Below, piece after piece: positions 50,771-63,051 of a stretch of 64,000 nucleotides of DNA. The stretch lies in NCBI RefSeq assembly GCF_042242105.1, contig NC_092026.1, positions 24,485,691 to 24,549,690 of the forward strand, read 5' to 3'. Source of the stretch: Pempheris klunzingeri (lineage: Eukaryota > Chordata > Actinopteri > Acropomatiformes > Pempheridae). The stretch's first letter is position 1. Each line of letters opens with the position of its first letter. The notes beneath the pieces are model-generated. The model ran no database searches, had not been told where the DNA came from, and worked only from the letters and a program-made list of their open reading frames with translations. Position numbers and translations under genes: made by a program.

Positions 50771-53480
50771 CTGGTGTAAAAAGGAAAATACAGGTTACTG
50801 AATGTTATGCCCATTTATCTACCACAAAACACTTCATCAAACCAATGCTTTTGCTTCTCAAACATATGAAACAGTTCCCAAACTCGTGCGGAGCATGTTG
50901 GAGTATGTTGGCCCTGGAAATGTGTTTGTGCCACACTGCACATTGTATTGGAAACGCCCTCAGGCTGGGCTGAAAAAGCAGTCTAAAGAGTCTCTTTAGA
51001 CTGGAAAGAAGCAGGAATCCAACCCACTACTGAGCACCTATAATAACTGTTCAATAACAGTACACAGTGGACCTCAGACTAATATGACTGATGAGGCTGA
51101 ACTGTTATTGAAGAACTGAGTGTGGGAGTCCAGGGTCCAAAACAACAACTTTCAAATTGGACAAATAGTTTTAATGGAGCCTTGAATGTTGTCATTGTTC
51201 CTTTGCCTCGAGTTTCTTAAAGCAGTCCAAACTACCTCATTTTATTTACCCACTGTAAGTCTTAAAATGGGGTTTTCTCTGAGCAGGGGAACTGCTCAGG
51301 CCATCAGTGCAGCAATAACCACAGGCACTGAGCTGATTGAGACATACATTGTGTAAACTGTTGTAACACAGAGGGAGAAGTACATGAAGTACCTGCTGCT
51401 AAAAACTGCTTCTGGACACAAACATCAGCTCGTGATTTAGTCTTTGCAACCTTTCTTAAGTCAGAAGCTGGAGCGTTTTGACTACTTGTACTTTTTAGTG
51501 GAAACAGTTGAGCCGTAATGATCAGCAGCCTCATCTCGAAACTGCACTGCAACTAATGGTCTGTTAATCACCTGGCACAGTGGCAGTAAGCGCTAGAAGA
51601 CTTAGCATATGATACATATAGTATGACTGTCCCTTTACAACTGAAATCAATAACCCATAAAACGGGGGGGGGACTAAACCATGTAAACCCATGAGGGTTG
51701 GCACAAAAATATGAGAAGCTGTCACCTACTCTACTGCATTTCAGAGGCAGATCATCTATTGGTGCAAATACTGGGCTTAATATTGTATTAATATATGGGA
51801 ATTAAAGAAGCCACGATAAATGAAATAGGTAGAACTGCCTCTGCGTTGACCAACTACAAAATGAAAGTGTTGCTTAATGTCACATTAATGCATTATGCTG
51901 ATAACAAATGACATATTTCATACAATAAACTAGCATTTTGATGTATAATGAGAACTTACTTTTGACACCATCAGTAAAGCCTGCTGATGTTTGAGTACTT
52001 TTACTGAAGGGACATTTTACTTGTTGTGGAGTATTCTATAGTGTGGTATCATTACTTTTGCCTCAGTAAGGTATCTGAGGGCATCGTTCATCACCGACTA
52101 TCGCCTCCTGGATTATGGGGAAACACTATGATTACAGCGATTATGCAGTCTTTTAATGAACACTGCCTTTCAGCTCTGGATGAAGTGGTCCTTATTTAAA
52201 CTAGACCGGCTCCTCTGATCAAGCCACCCACTTGGAAAACGGCAGTGTTCTAAAGAGACTGATCTCTGAAAGTCTTTCTTGGTGGGTGAGAGAAGTGTTA
52301 TCAGATCAAACACTTTCCCTTCGCCTGTCCCCCATGAAGTGTGCAATCTGTAAAAGTCAGAAACTGTATTTTACAGTGTGCACTTGGATTTTCAAGGTCT
52401 ATGGTTGAATTTTCAAACTTGAAATGAGATACTCGATGTGCTTTTAGAAAGATGGGACATGACATCACAGTAATATCTGAATCATGAACAGAGAGTAGCA
52501 TGTTCTTGCATCACGGGCCCTTCAATGACAAGATCACACTGCACAGACATCCTGTTTTATAGGATTTCATTCCAGTAACATTAGAATCAAACTGCCCGTG
52601 CTACACATTGTTTTAATTTGCCCACACTCGGTTCTTGGGAGCTTGGGTGATAGAAGGGGGTGCAGGTTAATGCATCCACAGTCACTGACCCCTGCAGGGT
52701 GGGAGCCCTCTGAGTCTGCGCACTGCCTCGGTCCCAGCAGAGCAAGGTCAGGCATCCAGCTGGTAATGTCACACTATCTATTTATAAAAGTCTTCCCACC
52801 ACTGTCCAGCCTGCTTGGCACGTCAGGTCCGTACCGACACAGACGAACAGTCACATCAAGGTGACGGTAGACAATGATGCGCCACGCTGAAGCAAAGCTA
52901 ACGTCCCGTTTGTGGCTGGACTCAGAATTCCATTCGAACAAGTGGTACTTTAACGTTGCCTCGCTTACGAACATGCCCTCATTCCCCCCAAAACGTAAAG
53001 CAAAGCTCCAATTTAATTATTAGTAACCACGTAACAATTCGGCATACGTTTAATTGACCAAAGGTGCCTTATTTCAGTGAATAACTGGTGAATAACTAAG
53101 CAGTTCGCTCGGTACTCCGGTCGCAGGCGGCCCTGCAGTGGGCGGTGACTGATTCCGAACATGAAGCGTTTCATTAACCATCATTAAGCAGATTCGCCGT
53201 CTCGCAACGTTTTAAAAGCGAATATACAGGCGGACTTTTGAAGTGATATCAGCAGTCGTCGTCTCAAAACAAGTGAGAGGGTCTTTTCCCTTTCTTAGGG
53301 CGTAGAAGTGAATGAGCGGAGGCCGACGTGAACAGGTGGAGAGTTTACGGTGACAGAGAGCTAAACTTCTGTCAGCTAGCCTGCTGTGAGCTAACGCAGC
53401 TAGCGCGAGCCACGAGCTGAAGAACACCGAACAACACTGAGCGACAAAGCAAGAGCACGTAGAAATGTCCACTGACTGAC
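50771..53480 (-). other. agl: agl intron 1
   Basis: A 2.7-kb intron between the non-coding first exon and the start-codon exon. I found no other gene in it. Confidence 0.6.
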
Positions 53481-53700
53481 CTGCCAGCGGTGTCCTCGGT
53501 CAGTGGCAGCAACAGGACAGTGGACACACAGACAGACGGACACACGGACAGACTGACTGACGGACAGCTGTGTTTCCTGATGGGCGGGGCTGCACGGAGG
53601 GGGCGTGGTCCGCTACCGTAATAACCGGAGTACCGGGACACCAACAGCTCTTCTCCGGTTAACTTGGGGGAAGACGTGCTCATTCAGTGGCTGAATTCAG
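53481..53700 (-). promoter_or_regulatory. agl: agl non-coding first exon and promoter
   Basis: The sense strand shows a donor (GGCAG/gtcagtcagt, exon end 53481) after a GC-richer segment with CpGs, ggggcgtggtccg and ggcggggc (Sp1/KLF-like) motifs at about 53582-53615. The transcription start is probably at about 53550-53650. frrs1 is transcribed the other way from about 2 kb to the right, so the region may also serve frrs1. Confidence 0.5.
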
Positions 53701-55860
53701 CCCCCAGCACACATTTATCCAGGAAGGTGTCGTTCCTGAGCTAGATGAGGATGTACTACCTGTGATATTATTTCACCAGGACCATATGTCATGGTAAATG
53801 CCATGGAAAAATCAATTGAATATCGTATATTCGGCATTATACGAGCACAGCAATAATAATGGAGAGTTGCATAACGCGGCCCAGCAGTCAGTGCAGTGCT
53901 GCAGAGCCCTGTGTGCTGGGATAACATGGTGACATGAAGCTCACAGCACAGTGTTAAAGCATCCCTGCCTTTGTTTGGATTGTAAATGTCATTCACTGTG
54001 TCTTTGAAGGGCACGTCCTAACCCTAACCATCCCAGCTGAGCTGTGTTCATCTAGATTCAACTGATATGTTTGATCAATAGGTAGCATCATCACATTTTT
54101 AGACACTGATCACACATCTGTCATTTCATTGTCTGCTTTTTATATATTATTTTTTAAAAAAGCATGATATTCTGTGTGTCGATGCTTCCTCATAAGTAAT
54201 AGTAGTTTATTCATATATCAATAGATAGCAGTATATATTAGTAGATATTTCTGTAGAGTGCTAAAGCCTCTGAAATAGCATTTGGAGCGTCATGGGAAAC
54301 TAAAAGTTTCATTTGAAAGCTCGCCTGGTTTGTCTGCACAGCCCATCCTCAGGAACAAAGCATGATATCAGTAAACATCTGGAGTCTGTTGTGTGCGTCC
54401 TGAATCCTTCTTACGCTAAAAATAAAATGGATGTCATGGATGTCTTGTGTATTGTCAACACTTGTACACCGTTCTATTTAACACTTTGGAACTGGGACTG
54501 TCACAGCTGGTGCGACAGAGATAGAGCTGATGCAGTTCATTGATTTCTGAACTAAAAGTGGAGCTATGGAGGCCTACAGAGACGAGCCAGGGCTGGAGAC
54601 AGGGGCAAATGCTTTTTGTTACACACAGCTCCAAAAGAATAAGAATAAGACTAGAATGACATGAAAGTTCTAGTCCCTTTATGCTCCAGACACACAGAAC
54701 CCATGTGGCGATAATTAAAGATTGTAGTAGAGTGTTCTAAACTATATTTCCAACATGGTGGCAGTAGGGGACAATCGATGAGACTAGCAGTAGATGGCAG
54801 CAGGACCCAGAATAATGTGATCTGTTGTGAAATGTGTGGGTCCAGATACTGCAGGCTCCTGCCCTTTACCCACTGTAAAGCAGCATAGCTGGACAACAGG
54901 GTGACCCACTGATGTAACATGTGACGTGGGGGTACTGTCTGACTCTCAGACAGAGAAGGACCCCAATGCTCCTGCTCTGTGGGCCCCAAAAAGCAGAAGT
55001 CTGCACAAGAACAAATTCCTCATGGACACCTGGAGAGTAAGTTTGAGTGGAATGAATGGGGAGCCTGGTACCCTGCTGTCCAACGAGGACAGCAGCCTGA
55101 CTTTGAGCTGAATCCAGCCTGATGCAGTGTTTTTCCAGATACACTCTGATGTCATACATGTACTGTATGGTGTACATACTGTAGCTGTAAGTGGAAGGTG
55201 TCTGTGTTCCGGTAATGAAACCTGCCCCGGAGGGAAACATCATATCAGGATGTTCCAAAGTCCATCAGGTTGTGAAACTGCTACAATAAAACCCTTGTGC
55301 TACACTTCAAAACACAAACACAGTGGAAATGACACTCACACATATATATAAAGTCACACTTGGACGTGATTCTGCAGAGTTGAGGCACTTTTCCCTTCAC
55401 CTGCATCAGAGTGGTGAGTACATCAGCCATGTCACTCACTTGACTGGAAGAGCCTACTAGAGGTTTCCACCAGATGGAAACCAGCTCCACCAGCTCATCC
55501 CACTGTTAACACGGCATTTTACTGTCGTCGTAATGTGCCACTGGTGCTGTTGGTGGAAACCGTCTCACAAAGCTATTGTTGTTTTGGATTAAGTTCTGCT
55601 TCATAGAACAGACAGTGTGACTTCTTAATCAAAGATGTGATGAACAACATTCATAATGGCTGCATAGTATTAAGGTGTTCCAGTGCCTTGTCCCCTGTCT
55701 GCTGACTTGTCACAGTTTGCTGGGGGACCTGAGAGTGTTGTGACTACTGTGGCATGTCTAAGAAATCTTGTTTGTGGTCATGATGACTTCATTTAGAGGA
55801 ATGCGTGTTTTCATTCCAGACTTTGTGAGGCCCCATAGCTGCTGATATTGCTTCCTGTCG
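53701..55860. other. agl-frrs1 intergenic region
   Basis: AT-rich sequence between the two head-to-head genes. It must contain the frrs1 promoter and 5'UTR. I see no recognisable protein-coding exon. Confidence 0.5.
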
Positions 55861-58512
55861 ATGTCTCCTGTGGGCCTGTGCTGTCTTCTCTTCATCTCTG
55901 TCTCGGTGTGTTGCTGGGTGCCAGCAGGCTGCTATGCCAACGGCAGGGTCACCAAAGTCTGCGGCAGCATGGAACCCCACCATGGTGTCCTTGGTCAGAC
56001 CGCTCCCAGCCCCTACCACCTAAAGACCAACACCACCATGTTCAGTCCCACCGAGCGGATCCAAGGTAGCATGAACTATAACATGACATATACATCCGAA
56101 ACTGACCAGACTAACCACATGCGAGACCTCTAATTTAGTGAGACAGTTGGACAATTGCTCGTCTAACCAGCTCTGTGAGTTACTGGTTTAGAGCTAAATG
56201 AGTAGAGATCATTGCTAACATTAACAGAATTTGCTTTGAATTTGTAACTTTCTGACGTGAAACTTTTCCAGTCATCCTAACCGGGACAACATATTTTGAG
56301 GGCTTCCTGCTTCAAGCAAGAGATGCAGCCGACAGCAGCTCAGAATCCACAGTTGGCACCTTCACCCTGACCAATCTGGACGGGATGCAGCTGCTCACCT
56401 GTAGCAAGCAGCAGGTGTACATACAAACAGACAGTCAGTACAGTGGTGGTAACGAAGTGACACACTCAGAGTCCCACTAAACTAAACGAACTGTGTGTGT
56501 GTGTGTTCAGGGTTCAGCAGTGAGCCATGTGACTGATGCCCGACAGACAGCTGTTGCAGTCACCTGGCACGCTCCTCCAGAGGCTCCTGCACAGGTCCAG
56601 TTCTTGTGAGTTTCTCATTGAAGCTGCCGTGTGAAACATTGGCTAGAAAGAGGAAAATCCTTCTTCCAATCCTCATACAACACAAACCGTAGAATACAAC
56701 ACCTTAGCATCTTTGAGCACGCCCAGCCTGCCCACCGTGTGAACACATCTGCATATGATGTAGGCCAATGAATGATCCAGGATCTTCAAGCCAATGCACT
56801 CACCGAACAACGTTTCAGTCAGTGTTTGGAAAAGTGAGTTTATACTCATGTAAAGAAATGAACGTGTCTGTGTGTAGACAGAGTACTGTTTGTGTCTGTT
56901 AGTGCATGTGTACCAACGGGTACCATCTGTATCTATCTGGATGTTTTCCAGTGCGACTGTAGTTGCCCACTACAATGAGTTTTGGGTCAAGCTGCCTGGA
57001 CCAATCATCTATCAGCACGGTGTTACTCCCCGCCCACCTCACTCAGACACTCCCCCTCCCCCGGGACAGACGACCACAGCCTCCATCCTGCTCGACTCTG
57101 TGAGCGTTACAGCGTTTGGACCCGTGTTTGTGACATTGGTTTCCTGTCTGAACATATCAATTTTCCTGTGAAATGAGTGGAGCATATTCAGACTAATAAC
57201 TCTCCCCTCATCTGACACCTTCAGTTCACCTCTGAGGGATGTGGCCAATCAAAATCGTGCCTGCTGGATCCTCCAGGCTGTGATCCCAGAGAAGATCCTC
57301 ACTGCTTCTTCCTGTCAATGACCTCAGAGGGACCAGGCCAAACGGTCTGACTTTTAACAGTTGAATAGTAATACGGTTAGTGGTGCTGCGTTAAGCAGTC
57401 GAACACCAGTGAATCCTTAAGACTGTGTTTGTCACCTGGCTGCATGTATAATATAATGTATGTTGGCAGTGACATATAGTTTCATGGGAAGACTATGATA
57501 AATATTCATAGAATACAATAACCAAATATTAAATGAATGAGTTTGTCTTTCTCTTGTTTCTCTGTTTTGTGTACGGCCTGCCATTGTTTGTTGCTACATG
57601 CAGATTGGACCATCTGACATTGTAGATTAATATATTTAATACGACCTCTGCTGTATCTTCATCACCTCTGTCTGCAGTCTGTAACCTTTGAGCTGAGTGG
57701 CCCTGCGGAGGGATATGTGGCCTTTGGACTGTCCTGGGACACGTGGATGGTAAGCTAGTCCCTCGGACATCATATGTATAGGTCCTGTTGATCTGAAAAA
57801 GAACTGCAGCCAGAATCAATCTGTAGTGTGCTGCATCAGTTCCCTTATCATCCAACCAACATGTTGCACCTCTATCAACCTGAATATGGTAGTTTACACT
57901 GTGTGTGTGTGTGTGTGTGTGTGTAGGGTGATGACGACGTGTACATGTGTGTAAAGGATGGAGACAGAGTATCAGTGAGTGCTGCCTTCGTCAGTGGACG
58001 GACGCAACCTGAGGACCAGTCACAGGTGACTTCCTCTGGCTAAATCTGACTGAACACTGCAGGATCTCACAGACAGACCTTTAGAAAGCCTCCAGTGCTG
58101 CCAGAAACATGCATGTGCCCCCTGCATGTATGTTACATCGAGATACTTTCACATTTTGTCATGTGATCAAGTCTCATGGTGTGTTTTTAAGAGTTTGAGG
58201 TTGGAATGCTTCTCATTCTGTCCAAAGTTATAACAATGTGCGCCTCTAAATCTCACTGATAACAGAAGATATTCTAAACGTTGTGTGACTGTGGGCAGCG
58301 TCCTGGACACCTGTTGTCAAACTGAGGTTGCCAGGTTTGGTACACTGCCTGCAGAGACAAAACATGTGCTCACTGACCGCATAATGAGACCACTTCTGTA
58401 CTTATGGCAGCAATTTTGTGCAACTCATATCAATCCTCTCAGTAAGCATTTTTCCCAAATCTTCCTAATTCAAACTCTGTTGGATTCAAAGCCCAAAACC
58501 ATGCTGTTGCTC

Positions 58513-58569
<57 letters not shown>

Positions 58570-58731
58570 CTGGTCTCTCCTCAGTGTCATGGCGGCTGGC
58601 AGATGGAGTACTTCAGTGCAGGTTCAGTAGACCAGTCAGACTGACCAATCAGGAACCAGCCCGCTACGATCTGGACCAAGAGTACTTTCTGTTTCTAGCC
58701 AGCGGACATGCTCAGTATGGTAAGAGAGCAT

Positions 58732-58790
<59 letters not shown>

Positions 58791-59443
58791 ACCTTGGGAG
58801 CTGAACTCACTGACCCTGGCAGTCATCCTGGGCCTTAGAGGCCAATTAATGTTCTCATCAGTCAGTCAGAGCTTTATTACGGCACTTGACACTTTGATTA
58901 GTGTTATTTGCGGAGCAGGATGTCATAAACAGGGTGCTGAGCACATCAGGCGCAGGCTGATTCACTGGTTGGTCATTAAGCACTTGGTCTGCTGACATAA
59001 ACTGTTTTGCTAAAACTGAAATTTCTTAGAGGAATTTAACAAGCACCATCATGTCTCTCCTCCAGGTAGGATATGGAAACACGGTCGCCAGGCCTTAATC
59101 TCCACCCAGAGGAAACACATCACTGGACCCCCAGAGGTCCTGAGGGGCTCCCGCGGACCCATCATCTTGAAAATGCATGGTGCGCTTCCACACTTAGGTC
59201 ACGGAGTGTGTTACCATCCCAGAACACCACACTCTTGCCGTAATGATGTTCTGCAAAACAAACTCATTTACAGTGCAAAGCATGCTGAGTGAAGCACCTG
59301 CTGCCTTATCTCTAGGTGCACTAATGCTGTTAGCATGGATGCTAACAGGAAGTGTTGGTACCTTCATCGCCAGCTTCTACAGACCTGATTGGCCAAATCA
59401 AACTCTGCTCGGCCAGAAAGTCTGGTTCCAGGTAGATTAGGGT

Positions 59444-59493
<50 letters not shown>

Positions 59494-59629
59494 ATAATAG
59501 CATTCAACATCACAGTTTTGCTGTTTCTCTGTGTGTAGGTTCATCGAGGCCTCATGATGCTAACTGTAGCTCTGACCACTGTAGCCTTCTGCCTCCCATT
59601 CTTTTACAGGAGAGGGTGGAGCAAGGTAC

Positions 59630-59683
<54 letters not shown>

Positions 59684-59952
59684 TACTTCTATCTTGGTGA
59701 GGACAATCACTGACCCTTACCCTCACCAATCACAACTAAATGTATAACCCTGACCTTTACCCTAACCTTAACCAAAAACTAATTCTAACCTTAACATTAA
59801 AAACAAGTCTGAACCCTCAAAGTTGTGAGGAACCGGCAAAAGGTCCACACTATGTGGCAAGTACAGGAACACACACATGCAGAGTAATGATTCCACGACT
59901 TCAGAGGACTTTACACTGACTTACAGAAGGGTCTTCTAGGAAAGGTTTAAGC

Positions 59953-60006
<54 letters not shown>

Positions 60007-61672
60007 CATGCAGGTGTCCATCCATACCTTGGCTGTTGTGTCGTGGCCTTATCTCTGACTCAGCTGATAATGGCTGTGGTCAGACCGTCACCTGACTCCC
60101 ACAGGTAAACAGTCCTTACTGTGATAGCTCTGCTCTGTCACACAGGGACACTGACACGTCATCATATGTTCAGGCAATCAGGCCGAAAATCAGAGTGGGG
60201 ACAGGCTGTTAGGACAGGCTGTAAGAGTTACTGTGTGAAAAGAAGCGTTGGACCAATTAGACATGTGGAAGAATGAATGTGTAACTGTGAGATCTACTGA
60301 AATGCAAGTATCAGAATCAGAATCAGAATCAATTAAAGATTCTGATTCTGATTCTTGCATTTCTATTTATTGATACTGTTGACAGGGTAACAGTATATTG
60401 ACATGATCTGTATCTGTCCAGGAGGTACATCTTTAACTGGGCCCACTGGGGGCTTGGCACTGGGACTGAGATCATGGCAGGTCGGTCTGCGTTCAAAGAC
60501 GTTACCAGATAGATGTAACAGGCTTTACCTCCTCAGGCTTCACTCACAGCTGCATCCTGTCCCCTATGTGATTGCAGTGGCAGCCATGTTCCTGGGCACG
60601 AGCCAATCATCACTGCTCCTCCCCCAGCCATGGGCAACGCACGTTCTGATTGGCTACGTCACTTGGCTGGCTTCATTTAGGGTCCTCCTCCTGATGCACA
60701 AGTACCTGCATGTCCTAAAATGTATGTATGAAAGTGTGAACTGAGTCACTAGACCTGTTTTGAGGAAGAAAGAATTGCTCCTCATGACTTGGCAGAATAT
60801 TTGGGAGCACTGCTGACTGATTCTTCACGTACCTACTTGCCACTCTAACTGTTTGTTTCTTTGACCAGCAGCATCGAGGTCACGTGACACGCAGGCCATC
60901 CAGTGTGCTCGCTGGGTAGGTATCAGCTGCAAATGAACTTGATTGTTTTTCCAGGTGCTCTATTTTTCTCATAAGATGTTAATAGTATTATTCATGTCCT
61001 GTATCAGGCCCCTGCTATATTCTTTAGCTGGGCCACTGTTATTGCTCACTGACACACCTCATTGGAACAGAGCCGTCATTATTGTTAAGTGATTCATTGA
61101 AGCTACAAACAGCTCAGCCAGGTTTAATCATGCCTGTTACTGACACAAAATAACCTCCACCTGCTGTTCTGTAGTTCTGTTAAACTGGCTTTTTCCAAGC
61201 ACAGGTGCAGTCAGGACAGACATCTGCTCCCCTGCACCCACCGTGGTGCCCCTTCACATGAGCCGAAATGTACTGTCCAGTTACACTTTTTGCTCATAAT
61301 GAATTTATATTTTTAACCTGTGTTAAAATCTGTACATTTAAGGAGCCAACTGCAGTCAAAGTACATTCAGTTTATGTGCAAGTTATACACTCACCAGGTG
61401 AGTCGATTTGTGCTTGTTTTAGGTGCCGTTTGGCAGATTTAGTTCACTTTGAGCCAAGCTGGCTTTTAAGAAAGAGATCGTTAAAGGGCCTCTTAGCAAA
61501 GGGTCTGTGAAAGGTCTGATCTGGAAGAGTTTCAGCTCTTGTGCCTACTTTCTAACGTCTACCTTGCTCTCTGTTTTAGGGCCCCTTCATAAAGTCTGTC
61601 ATCTTGGCTGTTTTGGCTCTAGGAAATGCCGGCCTCCTCATGGCCTTACTGTCGTCTTTTGCTGAAATTTGA
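55861..61672 (+). CDS. frrs1: Ferric-chelate reductase 1 (Reeler, DOMON, cytochrome b561)
   Basis: Coding exons 55861-56065, 56272-56414, 56511-56605, 56952-57099, 57225-57344, 57678-57749, 57927-58025, 58569-58719, 59066-59179, 59316-59431, 59539-59625, 60007-60104, 60422-60480, 60578-60721, 60869-60915 (or from 60872), 61580-61672. 596 or 595 aa; I recall human as about 592. Signal peptide, Reeler domain (YFEGFLLQARDA, FWVKLPGPII), DOMON domain (FELSGPAEGYVAFGLS, WMGDDDVYMC, SWRLADGVLQC), then a cytochrome b561 core with all four expected heme-ligand His residues (KMHGALML, WFQVHRGLM, GVHPYLGC, NWAHWGLG) and further membrane helices, the last in the final exon. It should pass electrons across endomembrane or plasma membrane to reduce Fe3+. 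The exon at 60869 has a tandem CAG acceptor that could add or drop one residue. AGL and FRRS1 are also head-to-head in human, from memory. Confidence 0.96.
58517..58566. repeat. (GT)n microsatellite beside an frrs1 acceptor
   Basis: About 24 GT units leading directly into gcag of the exon at 58569. Confidence 0.97.
58733..58788. repeat. (CA)n microsatellite after an frrs1 donor
   Basis: About 28 CA units starting 14 bp after the donor of exon 58569-58719. Together with the (GT)n upstream, the exon is bracketed by complementary repeats. Confidence 0.97.
59445..59491. repeat. (CA)n microsatellite in frrs1 intron
   Basis: About 22 CA units shortly after the donor of exon 59316-59431. Confidence 0.95.
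59633..59960. mobile_element. (CA)n-linked dispersed repeat, copy B
   Basis: (CA)n at 59633-59680 followed by 'atcttggtgaggacaatcac', several CCCTAACC/CCTTAACC-like stretches, 'aaaggtccacactatgtggc' and 'acttcagaggactttacact'. Related to 49826-50140. The telomere-like motifs are degenerate and internal. Confidence 0.45.
59959..60003. repeat. (GT)n microsatellite beside an frrs1 acceptor
   Basis: About 22 GT units ending in the acceptor gcag of the exon at 60007. Confidence 0.97.
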
Positions 61673-62147
61673 ACCTGAAAGAACCTGAAATAACTTTCAA
61701 CATCATGATTGGCAGCATTATTAAAAGGTGATTTCTCTATGCGAGCCTTGGATACCAGTGTCATTTCAGAGAAGACAGAATGAAAACTGTTATTATTCGT
61801 CCAAATACACAATCATTTTGATCTAAAGCCATTTTTTCTGAATGTGTCTCTTTTTTGTTCATATTCATTTATAAGTAGCACTTCTATTGAACAATGTATG
61901 AAAGAAAACCGTTGACTCAGTAAAATAGTTGACTGCAGGTGCTTTTTAATGCTTTTGATTTTTGTCTTTTGATTTTCATCTACTTGTACTCCAGAAGAGG
62001 TGCATCATGTGTTTTAAGGATCTTTGTATTCATGACAACAATTTTGTATTTATTGGAACATTTGAGCGGCTTGCTAAAAGGTTTGACCTTCCAAACCCAT
62101 AAACTACTTATGTATTTATGACCTCTGTTGATGACGGACTTTGTGCA

Positions 62148-62153
62148 ATAAAA
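62148..62153 (+). terminator. frrs1: Polyadenylation signal of frrs1
   Basis: AATAAA in 'gtgcaataaaaatatt', about 475 bp after the stop codon, in an AT-rich 3'UTR. Confidence 0.8.
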
Positions 62154-62169
62154 ATATTTTTGACTGTAC

Positions 62170-63050
62170 ATTTCGTGCTGATTGGCACAGTCAGCTCTTT
62201 TGTTCTGTGTCAGGAGTCCATGGTGCCCAGACCCAAGTCATAAACTGGCTACTTTACTTTACTTTAGCATCAGCTAAACCAGAGCTCATGTGAATGAGTG
62301 CTTAATCAGCTCTTCTGTGAAAGTAAGTAAAACAAACAGGTAAAATTGTGCATCATCATCCTCATCATCACACTTAATCTGGTAAGTGGACTTTACTACT
62401 CATGTACCTCAGGCAGAGAAATGGTCAGCAGCTCTGTGGGTTTAAATCTTCCTCTTTCTCTCTGTGGATCACGACCAGAACAGCTCTCTGGCTTACAGGA
62501 CAGTAAATGTAACATCACTGAACATTTTGAACCAACCATATCCACTCGTGCTCCTGGACATACATAGCTAGGATCCTTACTGTTGAGCCCCTGTCTATCA
62601 TTTTCACTGCACTCTAACTACTTTGTACTGCAACTGCTGGACAACAATTTTCTTCTCTTAAAATGATCTTATCTTTCACTGTCAGGGATCCTGTCAGGAA
62701 TGACAGAATAACGCAGACACTCAGCGGGTCACCGGGCCGTTGGCATGTGTTGACCCGATCTTCTCAAGTGAACATTTTCTATTTCCATCAGCGGGTGCAC
62801 ACCTAATGCCTCTGGATGCACCTGTGCAGACCTTCAACCAATGAGAGCAGCAGAATGTGCTGACACCGCGCTGAGCATGAATGAAAACTTTGAGCAACTG
62901 TGATGCCGTGATAAGTCCAGCAAACAGAGCTTTAAGTGCAGCTTTTTGTTCTTTCACAGAAAATTCAGCACAACGTTCCAGATTCGACTGGTTCCCACAG
63001 AACACATTCATGGAGACCAGCAAGACTCTTTACATCATCATCCAAGAACA
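62170..63050. other. Intergenic region between convergent genes
   Basis: No exon with recognisable protein similarity. It lies between the frrs1 polyadenylation signal and a - strand AATAAA at 63052-63057. Confidence 0.5.
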
Positions 63051-63051
63051 T

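Noticed and set aside
59735..59800. Interstitial telomere
   Set aside because: CCCTAACC-like motifs are few and degenerate, and belong to a dispersed (CA)n-linked repeat.
60403..60744. Single 113-residue frame reading through the frrs1 intron
   Set aside because: The frame passes through an intron. Splicing 60480 to 60578 restores the conserved EIMAVAAMFLG membrane segment.
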